A stretch of DNA of 64,000 nucleotides from Dorea formicigenerans (GCF_025150245.1 NZ_CP102279.1:2167423-2231422); one strand, 5' to 3'; shown: positions 1 to 9,587, counted from the stretch's first letter. The notes: a model not told the origin generated them from the sequence alone. Translations and numbers: made by a program.

Positions 1-473
1 CCCATAGTTGTCGTCATCAGTGTGGACATACAGATCAGATCTGCATCTACCTCTTTTGCCTTCTCAATAAACTGGTCAAGCGGAACGTCTCGTCCAAGAT
101 CATACATCTCGAATCCTGCTGTCTCCATCATAATCTTTACCAGGTTTTTACCGATGTCATGAGTATCTCCTTCCACAACACCAATAACTGCTTTTTTCTT
201 CGTCTGATCATCTGTATTTTCCAGATGCGGACGAAGTACATCCAGTCCCGCATACATTGCATCAGAGCAAAGGAGTACATCTGTTACAAAATACTCTTCT
301 GCATCGTAAAGCTCACTGGCCTTGTTCATACCATCTACAAGACCTTCCATAATTCCGTCAAACGCCGGATATCCGGCCTCAATATATTCTTTCGCAACTT
401 CTACGACTTCCTCATCTTCCATCTCTACTACACACTCTGATAATTTTGCTAATAATTCTTCTTTAGATGCCAT
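1..473 (-). CDS. Corrinoid (B12-binding) protein of a methyltransferase system, 3' end outside window
   Basis: The first 157 codons of a cobalamin-binding protein of the MtaC/MtbC/MttC type are present; the C-terminus runs off the left edge. Residues 1-90 form the helical cap domain. The B12-binding signature GDTHDIGKN is at about 102-110, with His105 as the expected lower axial cobalt ligand (DxHxxG). The start is supported by GGAGG just upstream of ATG at 473. Such proteins carry a methyl group on cobalt between a substrate-specific methyltransferase and a UroD-fold corrinoid:acceptor methyltransferase. The UroD-type gene at 5316-6386, on the same strand with only a MoxR/VWA/GTPase module between, is a natural partner. 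The methyl donor cannot be told from this window. Confidence 0.85.
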   Translation of the reverse strand, partial: MASKEELLAKLSECVVEMEDEEVVEVAKEYIEAGYPAFDGIMEGLVDGMNKASELYDAEEYFVTDVLLCSDAMYAGLDVLRPHLENTDDQTKKKAVIGVVEGDTHDIGKNLVKIMMETAGFEMYDLGRDVPLDQFIEKAKEVDADLICMSTLMTTTM

Positions 474-651
474 ACTATAAATCCTCCATAATCTAAATTT
501 TTATTTTGTTAGAAAATACCTCATAGCCCGCAAGCTGTTTTTTCCTGACATTCTCATCTCTTGACGTGTTTTATCTTGATACATTTTAACATTAATTACA
601 CATATCTTCAAATTGAGCACTTCCATATATTCGTACAGACATTTATCCATT

Positions 652-1992
652 CTATATGTCATCCATCAGATAACGAATCGCCCAAGCCGGCACTTCCGGA
701 ATCTCATCCAAAACTTCACTATCATATATAAATGCCACTGGATACTCCGGTTTTTTTCTCGGATAAACACCCATTCCATCTGTAAAATACAGCATTCCAT
801 TCAAGTTCGTAAGTTCTCCATTTTTTCGAAGTTCTTCTATATACTCAAATGCCGGTCTGAAATCAGTTCCTCCCCGGCCATAAAGTGTCAAATCTTCCAT
901 CACCTGCTCCAGTTCTTTCTCTGATGTAATCTTCACATCCTTCTGAACCAACGCATCACACTGGATCAGATGGAAATTCACTCTGTCTTCGCTTTTCTGC
1001 CCACTTTTTAATATCTGGTACGTTTTTTCCAGAAATCTCCGAAGTTTTTCTTCCTCCACTGACCCTGAAGTATCAATCACAGTCACAAATGTTTTCACTA
1101 CCCGGACATCCTTGTACTCCAACGGCTCGACCAGCGGCATATTTCCATACAGTTGCATTCCATAAGTATAGAAATTATAATCAAATTCCTCATCATTGAT
1201 CTTCATACGTTCCCCAAGCCTGGTGAACTTTCTTAAGAATGCACTGTAGTCCTGCTTCTTTCTGTTCGCAAGCTTTAAATTCACCAAAAAATCACCGGTT
1301 TCACCACTCCGGCTTTTCATAAATGTCTCAAGATCCACCTGAATCTTTTTCGCAGCCTGCTTCCACAGCTCTTCCAATTTTTGATTTGAGAACATGACCT
1401 CCCGGTTCTGATTCACCTGCCCTGATTTCACCTGGATTACATCATTCCTGTTTTTTGTTTCGGGATACCAGAAGCTATGGTCATCCCGACGGAAAATTTT
1501 CTCCAGCCAGTCTATTTCTGACTCTTTTGTCTTTTTCAGATATCCATAAATCTTTTCCGCATTCATAAGTCCCACATTTTTCCGGATGCGGTCAAGTTCG
1601 CGCTTTTCATCTGCCCCGGCACTAATGTCTGCAAAGTCCAGTTTCCAGCTTTCGATGATATATTCTGTTGCCATATCGCATGCAAGATCCCATTTTCTTT
1701 GCTCGATCTGTGGATTTACAAAGAAATGTCTGAATATTCCATGCACGACTAAATGCAAATACATTCTGCTGACGAAACCTTTCTCTTTCTGATATGCTCT
1801 CAGTACGTATTCCGGATTATAGTAAAGATTTTTTCCATCTGTTCCCATACCATATGAACGATTACACATACATTTAGAGGGACTCTCCGTCAGCATCCGA
1901 ATTGCCGGTTCCAGAAACCTCATATTGACCAACGTTCTCTGTCCGCTAAAGTTCAGAACTTCTGAAGCCACTTTTATTATTTCCACACACAT
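652..1992 (-). CDS. VWA-like protein with DUF2201-type N-terminal metallopeptidase-like domain
   Basis: 446 residues. The N-terminal part resembles the DUF2201 putative metallopeptidase domain, but the place where family members show HExxH reads HLVVH (residues 80-84), so the catalytic Glu appears to be Leu and peptidase activity is doubtful. The C-terminal half is a VWA-like domain with a complete MIDAS: DTSGS at 307-311, Thr376 in GGTDF, and Asp405 in FTDG. VWA proteins of this kind work with a MoxR AAA+ ATPase, as in NorQ/NorD or CobS/CobT. The MoxR gene ends 5 bp upstream, so the two are almost certainly co-expressed. The substrate is unknown. Confidence 0.8.
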   Translation of the reverse strand: MCVEIIKVASEVLNFSGQRTLVNMRFLEPAIRMLTESPSKCMCNRSYGMGTDGKNLYYNPEYVLRAYQKEKGFVSRMYLHLVVHGIFRHFFVNPQIEQRKWDLACDMATEYIIESWKLDFADISAGADEKRELDRIRKNVGLMNAEKIYGYLKKTKESEIDWLEKIFRRDDHSFWYPETKNRNDVIQVKSGQVNQNREVMFSNQKLEELWKQAAKKIQVDLETFMKSRSGETGDFLVNLKLANRKKQDYSAFLRKFTRLGERMKINDEEFDYNFYTYGMQLYGNMPLVEPLEYKDVRVVKTFVTVIDTSGSVEEEKLRRFLEKTYQILKSGQKSEDRVNFHLIQCDALVQKDVKITSEKELEQVMEDLTLYGRGGTDFRPAFEYIEELRKNGELTNLNGMLYFTDGMGVYPRKKPEYPVAFIYDSEVLDEIPEVPAWAIRYLMDDI

Positions 1993-1997
1993 AAATA

Positions 1998-3509
1998 TTA
2001 CACCTGATCAAGCCCCAGATTTTGAATCTGATCCATAAGATTTTTCTGTCTCTCGTAGAACATCAAATTCTTATTATGTTTAAAATACTCCCGACATCCA
2101 TACTGACTGATAAATCTGGCCGTATATTCATTTTCCGTAAGTTCTGTCACAAGTACAAGAATCTCCTGTCCTTCTTCAAACACATCTTCACAAAAGTAAA
2201 ATGAGTTGGACAGACACCCCGATGCTTTTCTTGTCTGCTCTTGAAAGCTTTCTGTCAACTGGGCAAAATAATCTCTGAGAATTACAAAATCTCTTTCATC
2301 CGGAGTCCGTATGCCTGCTTTTTTCCGGCATTCTTCCAGATAAACAAGCACACGGTCATCTTCCCACACCTGGGCACGGGATAAATTACCGGCACGTTTT
2401 TTCTGTTTTTCTTGTTCCATTAAACATTCTTTTTGTTGTTCGATACAAGAAACAAGGTCTCGGCCTTTTTCCACATCTGCTTTTATCTTTTTCAGGCAAT
2501 CCCCAAATACAAACAATGCATTTTGCATCTCCATTGTCTCTTTAACAGTATCCGTAATTCCATCCATCAAAAGACCAAGGAAAGAAATCCTCTCATCAAA
2601 AGATGCTTTCATCGCCCTCTGTCTTACTTGCTCTGATGGAATGCCAAATAAGATACGGTCCACCTGATAATCATTTTTATATTTTTTGAACAAATCATAA
2701 TAAATTGCAAAGTCACGGGCAATCTGCTCATCCTGCACGTACTGGCTGATCAGATTCAGATCCACAGGCAGATTCTTCTTTTCACTCAGACACATGATCT
2801 GACTTAAATCTTCCCAGCCTCTTGCTGTCACAAAATGCTTTCCATCCACTGTATTTTCCACGGAATAAAATGCATCTTTCTTCAGATCCAGATAGGTCAG
2901 GATTGCCGGGTGCATCCCCTGCTCATAAGCATATGTTTTCCAGACACTATAATCAGGCTCTACATCCATTCTCTTTACGCGGTCCCAGGACGCAATATCG
3001 AATTCCCTCACAGAATGATTGTATTCTGGCGGATTCCCTGCAGTTACGATAATCCAGCCCTCAGGCACTTTGTGCTGTCCAAATGTCTTGTACTGTAAGA
3101 ACTGAAGCATCGCCGGCGCCAAAGTCTCAGATACACAATTGATCTCATCTAGAAAAAGAATTCCTTCACATATTCCCGTGTCCTCCATCACTTCATAAAC
3201 CGCTGCAATAATCTCACTCATCGTATACTCAGATACCTGAAATTTTTCTCCGCCATACTCCTTTTCTACAATGTATGGAAGTCCCAGTGCACTCTGCCTT
3301 GTGTGATGTGTCATCGTGTAAGACACAAGTGCTACTCCAAGTTCCTGCGCAACCTGCTCCATAATTGCAGTTTTACCGATTCCCGGCGCTCCCATCAAAA
3401 ATACCGGACGCTGCTTTTCTGTCGGAATTATATATCTGCCTTTTTCATCCTTTTCCAGGTACAATTTTACCGCATGTTCAATCTGCTCTTTTGCTTCCCT
3501 AATATTCAT
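1998..3509 (-). CDS. MoxR-type AAA+ ATPase
   Basis: 503 residues. The AAA+ core fills the N-terminal half: Walker A GAPGIGKT at 40-47, Walker B ILFLDE at 117-122, and a sensor-1 Asn in TAGNP near 159. The C-terminal 200 residues are helical and charged and not assignable by eye. MoxR ATPases act as chaperones or metal-insertion motors together with VWA proteins, and the VWA gene follows 5 bp downstream. The upstream neighbour, 5 bp away, is a CobW-like GTPase. That triad recalls cobaltochelatase parts (CobS, CobT, CobW), although no CobN-like large subunit is present. Function beyond ATP-driven remodelling is inference. Confidence 0.85.
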   Translation of the reverse strand: MNIREAKEQIEHAVKLYLEKDEKGRYIIPTEKQRPVFLMGAPGIGKTAIMEQVAQELGVALVSYTMTHHTRQSALGLPYIVEKEYGGEKFQVSEYTMSEIIAAVYEVMEDTGICEGILFLDEINCVSETLAPAMLQFLQYKTFGQHKVPEGWIIVTAGNPPEYNHSVREFDIASWDRVKRMDVEPDYSVWKTYAYEQGMHPAILTYLDLKKDAFYSVENTVDGKHFVTARGWEDLSQIMCLSEKKNLPVDLNLISQYVQDEQIARDFAIYYDLFKKYKNDYQVDRILFGIPSEQVRQRAMKASFDERISFLGLLMDGITDTVKETMEMQNALFVFGDCLKKIKADVEKGRDLVSCIEQQKECLMEQEKQKKRAGNLSRAQVWEDDRVLVYLEECRKKAGIRTPDERDFVILRDYFAQLTESFQEQTRKASGCLSNSFYFCEDVFEEGQEILVLVTELTENEYTARFISQYGCREYFKHNKNLMFYERQKNLMDQIQNLGLDQV

Positions 3510-3514
3510 AAATA

Positions 3515-5251
3515 TTATGACAACGCTGCCAGAAGCTGATCAAGCTGGCTGCCCGTCTCCTCCTTCTTATCCTCATTTTGGATTTCATCCTGATAATTCA
3601 ACAGCATGCTGCGGATCTCCATATCGGATTTTTGCAGTGACTGATCCAGAAGTCTGTTCACTGCCTGTTCCGCCAATAAATTGTAATGAATGAAAAACTG
3701 TAATAACTTTTTATTTTCTAATAAAAGGACTTCATAGGAACTCCGGTTTTCTTTCAGATCCTTCACATAAGAATCAAGGATTTCACTTCTTACATCTCCC
3801 TGTTCTACCAGGTAATCTGCAAGTCCTGCTGCCGCCCACATTCTCCATTCTTTTGCAAATCTCGTAATCCTCATATTCGGTGCAATGATTTCTTCCATAT
3901 CATAGCAAGTTGTCCACATATCCCAGTCCTGAAACACTTCTTCATCCACCGGATTTCCTTCTATATACACTCGTTTTAATGCAGAACATTGTGAAAAGAT
4001 GCCTTTGCCAAACTCTGTCACCCGTTTTGGGAAATGAAGTTCTTTTAAATTCGTACACCGGTAAAACACCTTGCGTTCTACCACCTCCAGTCCTTTTGGC
4101 AAATGTACTTTCTCCAGACTGACACAAGTCACAAAAGCACCTTCTTCAATTCGCTTCACACTCTCCGGTAAATCCACCTGTTCCAGTGCCGCGCACCCGG
4201 AAAATGCATGAGCCCCAATCACTTCTGTATCATGCGGCAGTATTACTTCCCGCAGTTTTCCACAATCATTAAATGTATCATGCGGAATCTCCACCAGATG
4301 TTCTGGAAACTTCGCTTTTTTTAACATCCTGCAATAACGGAATGCACTGTGCCCAAGTTTCTGCAAATTCTCCGGTAATTCTATATATTCCAGAGGTGTT
4401 CCGCTGAAAGCATAAATGTCGATTGTTTTTATGCTTTCCGGTAAATGTATCTTTTTGATTCCACTCCCCTGAAAGGCATGCTTTCCAATTCGTTCCACTG
4501 AATCTGGCAAATGCACTTCCTGCACTTCCATGCAATACTCAAAAGCACTGTCTGCGATGATCTGGATACCATCCGGCACTTCTACAAATGCGTCAGCTCC
4601 AAGATATTTTATAAGCGTATCTCCTTCTATCTGAAGATTTTGATCTACGCTTCCAGATTCCATTACACTTTTTAATACTTCCCGTGCATTTTCACTTTTC
4701 AACGCTTTCGTATTCAGTCGTTCCAGCGCTTTCCAGCCTTCTTCTATTTCCTCCAATTCCACATCGTCTGAATCAATATTGTTGACCAGAATTACATCTG
4801 CATGTTCAATCTGGTCTACATAAAATTCTCCCAGTCCGGAGGCATATGCCTCCACCATGCCAATGTCTACAACGGTAACATTCGGTCCGATCACCATCTC
4901 AAGATGTTCCTTCTCTTTTAGCTGCGTACATACTTTCACGACATCGGACAGTTTTCCAAATCCAGATGCTTCTATAAAAATTCTGTCCGGGCAATCTTCC
5001 ATGGCAATCCGGCGCATCTTTTCTTCAAACTCAAGTGCCATCCCACAGCAAATACAGCCCTCACCGATTTCTTCATAGATCAAGCTGCCTTCTGCATTTT
5101 CCCGGTCAACTGCCTGTGCACCAAAATCATTTTGAATTACCGCAGTCTTTCCCTTTACCTGTTCTATACATTGATTTAAGAATGTTGTTTTTCCGGATCC
5201 CCGAAATCCAGATATGATCTGAACAACCATGTCCTGTTTATCTACCTCCAT
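3515..5251 (-). CDS. G3E (CobW-like) GTPase fused to BspA-type leucine-rich repeats
   Basis: 578 residues. Residues 9-170 are a G3E/CobW P-loop GTPase: Walker A GFRGSGKTT (15-23), the metal-binding CxCC motif GCICCG (65-70), the switch-like EASGFGK (94-100), and NNID (157-160) in place of NKxD. From about 220 to 450 there are at least eight BspA-type (LRR_5) repeats of about 23 residues with the pattern LPxSVxxIGxxAFxxC. The usual CobW C-terminal domain is missing and a helical tail follows. There is no signal peptide, so the repeats should be cytosolic, which is unusual because BspA-like LRRs are mostly on secreted proteins. A second ATG at 5230 is possible. The role is probably a metallochaperone or activator with the downstream MoxR/VWA pair; this is inference. 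Confidence 0.8.
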   Translation of the reverse strand: MEVDKQDMVVQIISGFRGSGKTTFLNQCIEQVKGKTAVIQNDFGAQAVDRENAEGSLIYEEIGEGCICCGMALEFEEKMRRIAMEDCPDRIFIEASGFGKLSDVVKVCTQLKEKEHLEMVIGPNVTVVDIGMVEAYASGLGEFYVDQIEHADVILVNNIDSDDVELEEIEEGWKALERLNTKALKSENAREVLKSVMESGSVDQNLQIEGDTLIKYLGADAFVEVPDGIQIIADSAFEYCMEVQEVHLPDSVERIGKHAFQGSGIKKIHLPESIKTIDIYAFSGTPLEYIELPENLQKLGHSAFRYCRMLKKAKFPEHLVEIPHDTFNDCGKLREVILPHDTEVIGAHAFSGCAALEQVDLPESVKRIEEGAFVTCVSLEKVHLPKGLEVVERKVFYRCTNLKELHFPKRVTEFGKGIFSQCSALKRVYIEGNPVDEEVFQDWDMWTTCYDMEEIIAPNMRITRFAKEWRMWAAAGLADYLVEQGDVRSEILDSYVKDLKENRSSYEVLLLENKKLLQFFIHYNLLAEQAVNRLLDQSLQKSDMEIRSMLLNYQDEIQNEDKKEETGSQLDQLLAALS

Positions 5252-5315
5252 CAGATTAGTTTTCTGATTTTATATCTTTTTATTCAAATTTGGCAGATTA
5301 TCTTTCCGACACATT

Positions 5316-6386
5316 TTACTCAAAGTTCTTAGGATCTAATGGCCATTTTCCATACTTTCTTGCTGCATTCATAAACGCTTCAATATTCTCCAATTTTACC
5401 TGACCGGAAAGATCACATCCAGAGGCAAGAATATAACCATTCGGTGAATCCCATGCTTTCTGCAAACACCTCTTTACAGCTGCATCCATTTCTTCCTTTG
5501 TTCCCTGAATAAAATAGTCGACCGGTGCCACATTTCCAAGAATCGGCATCTTCTGCCCTGCTGTATTTTTTACATGCTCCAAATCAACGACATTGTCCAC
5601 ACTGATCATATCACTTCCTGCATCTGCCATGTCATCAATTGTTTTGGTCGTATCCCCACATATATGATAGCAGACCATTCCTCCTGCATCATGAATTGCC
5701 TGATTTACTTTTTTTGCATACGGAAGCACAAACTCCTGATACTGACTCTTTCTCAAGATTGTGCCAGAAGCGAGTGGATCACATTGTAGGATCAATACCC
5801 CTTCTTGAATGAACTCTTTATAAATATCGATAAGACAATCTGTTGTAAACTGCACAAGTCTGTGAACCTTTTCTGGTGATTTCCTCATGGCACGGAACAG
5901 CTTCTCTGCTGGATAACAGCTTGTGGCAGCTGTATATGGTCCAGTAATCAGAACCCCGACCGGTACTTCATCACCAATTTCTTCTTTTACAATGTGGCAT
6001 GCCTCCAGACAATGTCTTAGGTGCGGATCATTTTCTTTTTTCAGACGTTCCGGATCCAGCTTGTCAATATCATCCAAACTTTCAAGCGGATACGTTGCGA
6101 TTGCAGGTGTCTGAAACTCCGGATCATTGGTCGTTCCCCCAAGCCCAACTCCTACCATGTGAAGCCCGTATTCAATGACTGCAAGGTCATTACCAAATCT
6201 TTTGTACGCTTCAATCTGACACTTTGCCTCATTCTCCGGTGAGCTTCTTTTCTCGCGATGAGTCATCCCACATACATCGCCTGACATAGATACTATGACC
6301 GGCATTGCAAGCATTCGATCCATCGATTGTCCTGTCATAAAAGCATTCAGTCTTTGATTCGGTGTCATCTGGTCTAATTCGTGCAT
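5316..6386 (-). CDS. Uroporphyrinogen decarboxylase-fold methyltransferase (MtaA/CmuA-like)
   Basis: 356 residues from ATG at 6386, chosen because AGGAGG lies 7 bases upstream; an ATG 24 bases earlier lacks a site. The protein has the UroD fold of corrinoid methyltransferases such as MtaA, MtbA and CmuA. The zinc-binding pattern HxC...C is visible as YHICGDT near the centre of the C-terminal half and SGCDL near the C-terminus. It is unlikely to be a haem enzyme because it sits downstream of a cobalamin riboswitch with a corrinoid protein on the same strand. It is expected to move a methyl group from a corrinoid protein to a thiol or folate acceptor in the cytoplasm. The acceptor is not known. 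Confidence 0.85.
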   Translation of the reverse strand: MHELDQMTPNQRLNAFMTGQSMDRMLAMPVIVSMSGDVCGMTHREKRSSPENEAKCQIEAYKRFGNDLAVIEYGLHMVGVGLGGTTNDPEFQTPAIATYPLESLDDIDKLDPERLKKENDPHLRHCLEACHIVKEEIGDEVPVGVLITGPYTAATSCYPAEKLFRAMRKSPEKVHRLVQFTTDCLIDIYKEFIQEGVLILQCDPLASGTILRKSQYQEFVLPYAKKVNQAIHDAGGMVCYHICGDTTKTIDDMADAGSDMISVDNVVDLEHVKNTAGQKMPILGNVAPVDYFIQGTKEEMDAAVKRCLQKAWDSPNGYILASGCDLSGQVKLENIEAFMNAARKYGKWPLDPKNFE

Positions 6387-6504
6387 AAATCTCCTCCTCG
6401 TATTATACATGCAAACAATAAGTTTCTCAATATTCCCCCTGGATTTTATACACTATAACTTCTATCACTGTCATGAACGATCAGTATAAAATATTTTTCC
6501 ACTA

Positions 6505-6551
6505 AAAAAGGCAGGGAAAATAAAACGAAGTGTCTGTTCTTTTCCCTACCG
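6505..6551 (-). terminator. Intrinsic terminator (expression platform) of the first cobalamin riboswitch
   Basis: On the minus strand GGTAGGGAAAA pairs with TTTTCCCTGCC, followed by six T residues at 6510-6505. It directly follows the aptamer and precedes the methyltransferase start by about 120 bases, the expected layout for transcription attenuation when cobalamin is bound. Confidence 0.75.
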
Positions 6552-6726
6552 AAAATCCCAATTCCTATATAGCAGGTTTCCTGGCTTGATTTCATCCTCT
6601 GCTTTCCTCTTCCCGGCTTATATTACTGCTGTTCTGTTGCAGATATAAATACCAGTGACTTCGTTGAAGCTTCGTCCATCTTACAGTAGAATAGGCTGCC
6701 CTGTATTCTCACCAGATTCCCTTTTA
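6552..6726 (-). promoter_or_regulatory. Cobalamin riboswitch 1
   Basis: Read on the minus strand, the element starts with GGGAATCTGGTGAGAAT, continues with the conserved GCCTATTCTACTGT block, and ends with the B12 box GCCAGGAAACCTGCTA at 6571-6588. A terminator hairpin follows. The downstream gene is the UroD-fold methyltransferase, and because gaps to the next four genes are small (65, 5, 5 and 178 bp), the whole corrinoid/MoxR/VWA run may be under its control. Riboswitches of this class usually switch off genes when adenosylcobalamin is abundant. Confidence 0.85.
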
Positions 6727-6941
6727 AATGTCAAATCCATCACTAATATAGTCTTCTGCATCCAGTATAATTATTAAGCACGCTTATTTCAAATAAATAA
6801 TATTGATATATCTACCCAATTATCGTTTTTTCAAATAAAATACACTCAGTCTTCATGGAATTCCTAAAAAGAATAAACTCATAAAAACCAAGTGTACATA
6901 ATTAAGAATGGCTCTACATTCCTACTTGCGAAACTATATAC

Positions 6942-8165
6942 TTATTTTTTTCTTAATGCTTTCTTTTTCTCAAGATTTGTGACAACCATGCAGCAGCTTG
7001 CATCACCTGTGATGTTTACTGTTGTACGTCCCATATCAAAGATACGATCCACTCCGGCTACAAGAGCGATTCCATCTACTGGAAGTCCTACAGATGTAAG
7101 TACCATTGCCAGCATAACCATTCCAGATCCCGGCACACCTGCTGTTCCGATAGATGCCAGTGTTGCTGTCAGGATAATCGTCAGCATCTGTGGAAGTGTC
7201 AGGTTGATTCCATAACAGGACGCGATAAAGATTGCACATACTCCCTGATAAATTGCAGTTCCATCCATGTTAATTGTTGCTCCAAGCGGAAGCACAAATG
7301 AAGTCACTTCTTTTGATGCTCCCATGTTCTCTACACACTCCATATTGATTGGAAGTGTTCCTACGGAAGAAGCACTGGAAAATGCAAACATCATTGCCGG
7401 AAGCATTCCTTTAAAGAATGCGATCGGACTCATACCGCCCATTGTCTTTACTGCTAATGAATATACAACAACTGCATGTATAATGTAGCAGACATACGCT
7501 GCTAAAAGCACCATTGCCAGTGAACCGATGATCATCGGACCATTTACTGCAATAACCGGGCACAACAGACAGAATACTCCGATTGGAGATAATCTTAAGA
7601 TCATCTCCATACATTTCATAAACATATCATTCAAATCATTACACCCCTGGATCAAACGTGGATTTTTCTCCGGTCCAATCAGAATAATCGCAAATCCGAA
7701 CAATACTGACATCACAATTACCTGAAGCATATTGGACTCAGACATCGGTGCAATAAAATTGGATGGGAAAATATTCACAATTGTATCCATAAATGATACC
7801 GACTCTGCTGCTTCATAAGTCAAGTCTGTTGTTGCAACGACCGGGAACATTCCTTTGAACAGATTTCCTCCAATCAATCCAAATGTGATTGCAAATGCGG
7901 TTGTACACATATAGTATACAACGGTCTTTAAACCAATTGCTCCTACTTTTTTAATATCCTGCATGGAAATAATCCCACACATAATGGAGAATAATACGAT
8001 TGGAACTACGATGAACTTTACAAGGTTCAGGAAAATTGTTCCAAACGGCTTAATGTAACTCTCTGCAAATTCTGCATGACTCTGCATCAGAAGTCCTACT
8101 ACAATTGCAAGAATCAATGCGATAAAAATCTGCATTGCCAAAGACATTTTTTTCTTTTGTTTCAT
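6942..8165 (-). CDS. Dicarboxylate/amino acid:cation symporter (DAACS family)
   Basis: 407 residues with eight or more hydrophobic segments. The two family signatures are clear: a serine-rich re-entrant loop SSASSVGTLPIN, then PLGATINMDGTA with the sodium-binding NMDGT core, and a C-terminal DRIFDMGRTTVNITGD matching the substrate-binding helix of GltP/DctA/SstT. These carriers import glutamate, aspartate, serine, threonine or C4-dicarboxylates with sodium or protons. Substrate cannot be settled from sequence alone. It is flanked by the two corrinoid cassettes on the same strand and lies between them without sharing either leader. Confidence 0.88.
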   Translation of the reverse strand: MKQKKKMSLAMQIFIALILAIVVGLLMQSHAEFAESYIKPFGTIFLNLVKFIVVPIVLFSIMCGIISMQDIKKVGAIGLKTVVYYMCTTAFAITFGLIGGNLFKGMFPVVATTDLTYEAAESVSFMDTIVNIFPSNFIAPMSESNMLQVIVMSVLFGFAIILIGPEKNPRLIQGCNDLNDMFMKCMEMILRLSPIGVFCLLCPVIAVNGPMIIGSLAMVLLAAYVCYIIHAVVVYSLAVKTMGGMSPIAFFKGMLPAMMFAFSSASSVGTLPINMECVENMGASKEVTSFVLPLGATINMDGTAIYQGVCAIFIASCYGINLTLPQMLTIILTATLASIGTAGVPGSGMVMLAMVLTSVGLPVDGIALVAGVDRIFDMGRTTVNITGDASCCMVVTNLEKKKALRKK

Positions 8166-8329
8166 GATTTTAACCTCTCTTTACTTGATTTCATTTCCAC
8201 GTTATATTTTACCCCAAAAAAGCACTGTCATAAGACAATGCCTATTCTCTGATATAAAATTATATCATACCTTATTCTGATTCATCAACCAGTTTTTTGC
8301 AAGTTCATGTGGAAAATTATGCATTTTTT

Positions 8330-8395
8330 GATTTGTTGGGGACGTAGCAAACTTTCAAAATACTACGTCCCCAACTGCGAAACACGGTGTCCCTT
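8330..8395. repeat. Palindromic interspersed repeat, copy 1
   Basis: A perfect 13-bp inverted repeat (GTTGGGGACGTAG / CTACGTCCCCAAC) with a 12-base loop is followed by CACGGTGTCCC. A diverged copy with the same order of motifs (TTGGGAACATAG, AACTACG, GGTGTCC) lies at 9588-9652. The two copies flank the interrupted UroD-type gene. The hairpin could act as a terminator for that gene, but the second copy argues for a mobile or REP-like palindrome. Confidence 0.55.
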
Positions 8396-8454
8396 TTTTG
8401 CCTCAAAATATCATTTTTGCATTTTTGTCGCTTCATTTGCACAAATTACATATT

Positions 8455-9573
8455 TTAATCTTCCAGAATACCTTTCGGAAGCTTTCCTAACTGCGCACCA
8501 CGACCGTATTTTCTTGCCGCATAGATAAATGCCTCCACATTTCTTTTCGGTGTACCAATCGGGAGCTGACATCCTGTATTCAAAATGTAACCTTTTGGAT
8601 TATCTCCACATTTTCTCAGGCAGTCTTTACATACCTCAATGACATCATCAATCGATCCATCTTTCATCACTTCGATCGGCGGAACGTTTCCGGCAAAGCG
8701 CATCCGGTCACCCACCTCACGCTTAGCAACCTCCAAATCCTCGCAATTATCGATACTGAATGAAAATAGACCTGCATCTGCAAGATCACTCTAAATAGGG
8801 CTTGTCTTACCACAAATATGAGCTCCCGGTCTTGATCCCATAATTTTCTCTGTTCCATCAATCAGTTTTTTAATATAAGGAAGCGAAAATTCATCAAATT
8901 GCTTCTTACTAATTACATCCATACAGGTTACCGGATCGGAAAAATTCGTTCCGACCGATCCGAACTCATGGTAAAATGCTTCAAACCATTTTAAAGAACA
9001 GACAACTGTCAAATCAAGCAATTTGTGAAGCATTTCCGGATTCTTTCTCGTATCGCGAAGAACCTTTTCAACTGGCCTGACTGCTATAGCTGTTGAAATC
9101 GGACCTGCCACACTCGTTGTCATACTAACATCCGGGAAACGTTCTTTCAATCTCTTGGCACTTTCCAAAATCGGTGCAAGAACTGGATTTTTATAAGGAT
9201 CCGTCACTTCCAATTTGTCGAAATCCGCATAATCCTGCAACACATGATGTTCAATATAATCAATTCCATGTTCAGGAACCCCTAACTTTGAACCAAGCGC
9301 AACGCCAATTGTGCGAAGACCTAATCCAACATTAAAGCTATCCAGACCAAATTCTTCTTTTCTTCGTCTGATTACTTCGCTTTTCACTTCAAAGTCTTTC
9401 GCAAATTGTGATGTTGTAAATCCAAAAATATCTGCCATAGCCGGATCAGGTGCCTGTAATGTATACGGGATATGATCTACCTCTTTCCCCTCGTTATAGG
9501 CCTTGATACGCTCCGCCGCAGTCATCTCAACCTTCTGCTCGCTCATTAATTTCTTTAATTCCGTATAATCCAT
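8455..9573 (-). pseudogene. UroD-fold methyltransferase interrupted by one in-frame amber codon
   Basis: From ATG at 9573 (GGGAGG upstream) the frame reads a UroD/MtaA-like protein to TAG at 8791-8793, after HICGKTSPI. The same frame continues at once with SDLADAGLFSFSIDN and runs open to 8455, giving a protein of about 372 residues that aligns throughout with the gene at 5316-6386 (HICGDTTKT / DDMADAG). The stop lies between the two zinc-ligand motifs, HIC and TGCQL, so a terminated product would be inactive. There is no frameshift or other damage. It may be a recent nonsense mutation, a strain polymorphism, a sequencing error, or read-through. Confidence 0.75.
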
Positions 9574-9587
9574 AACTTCCTCCCTTT

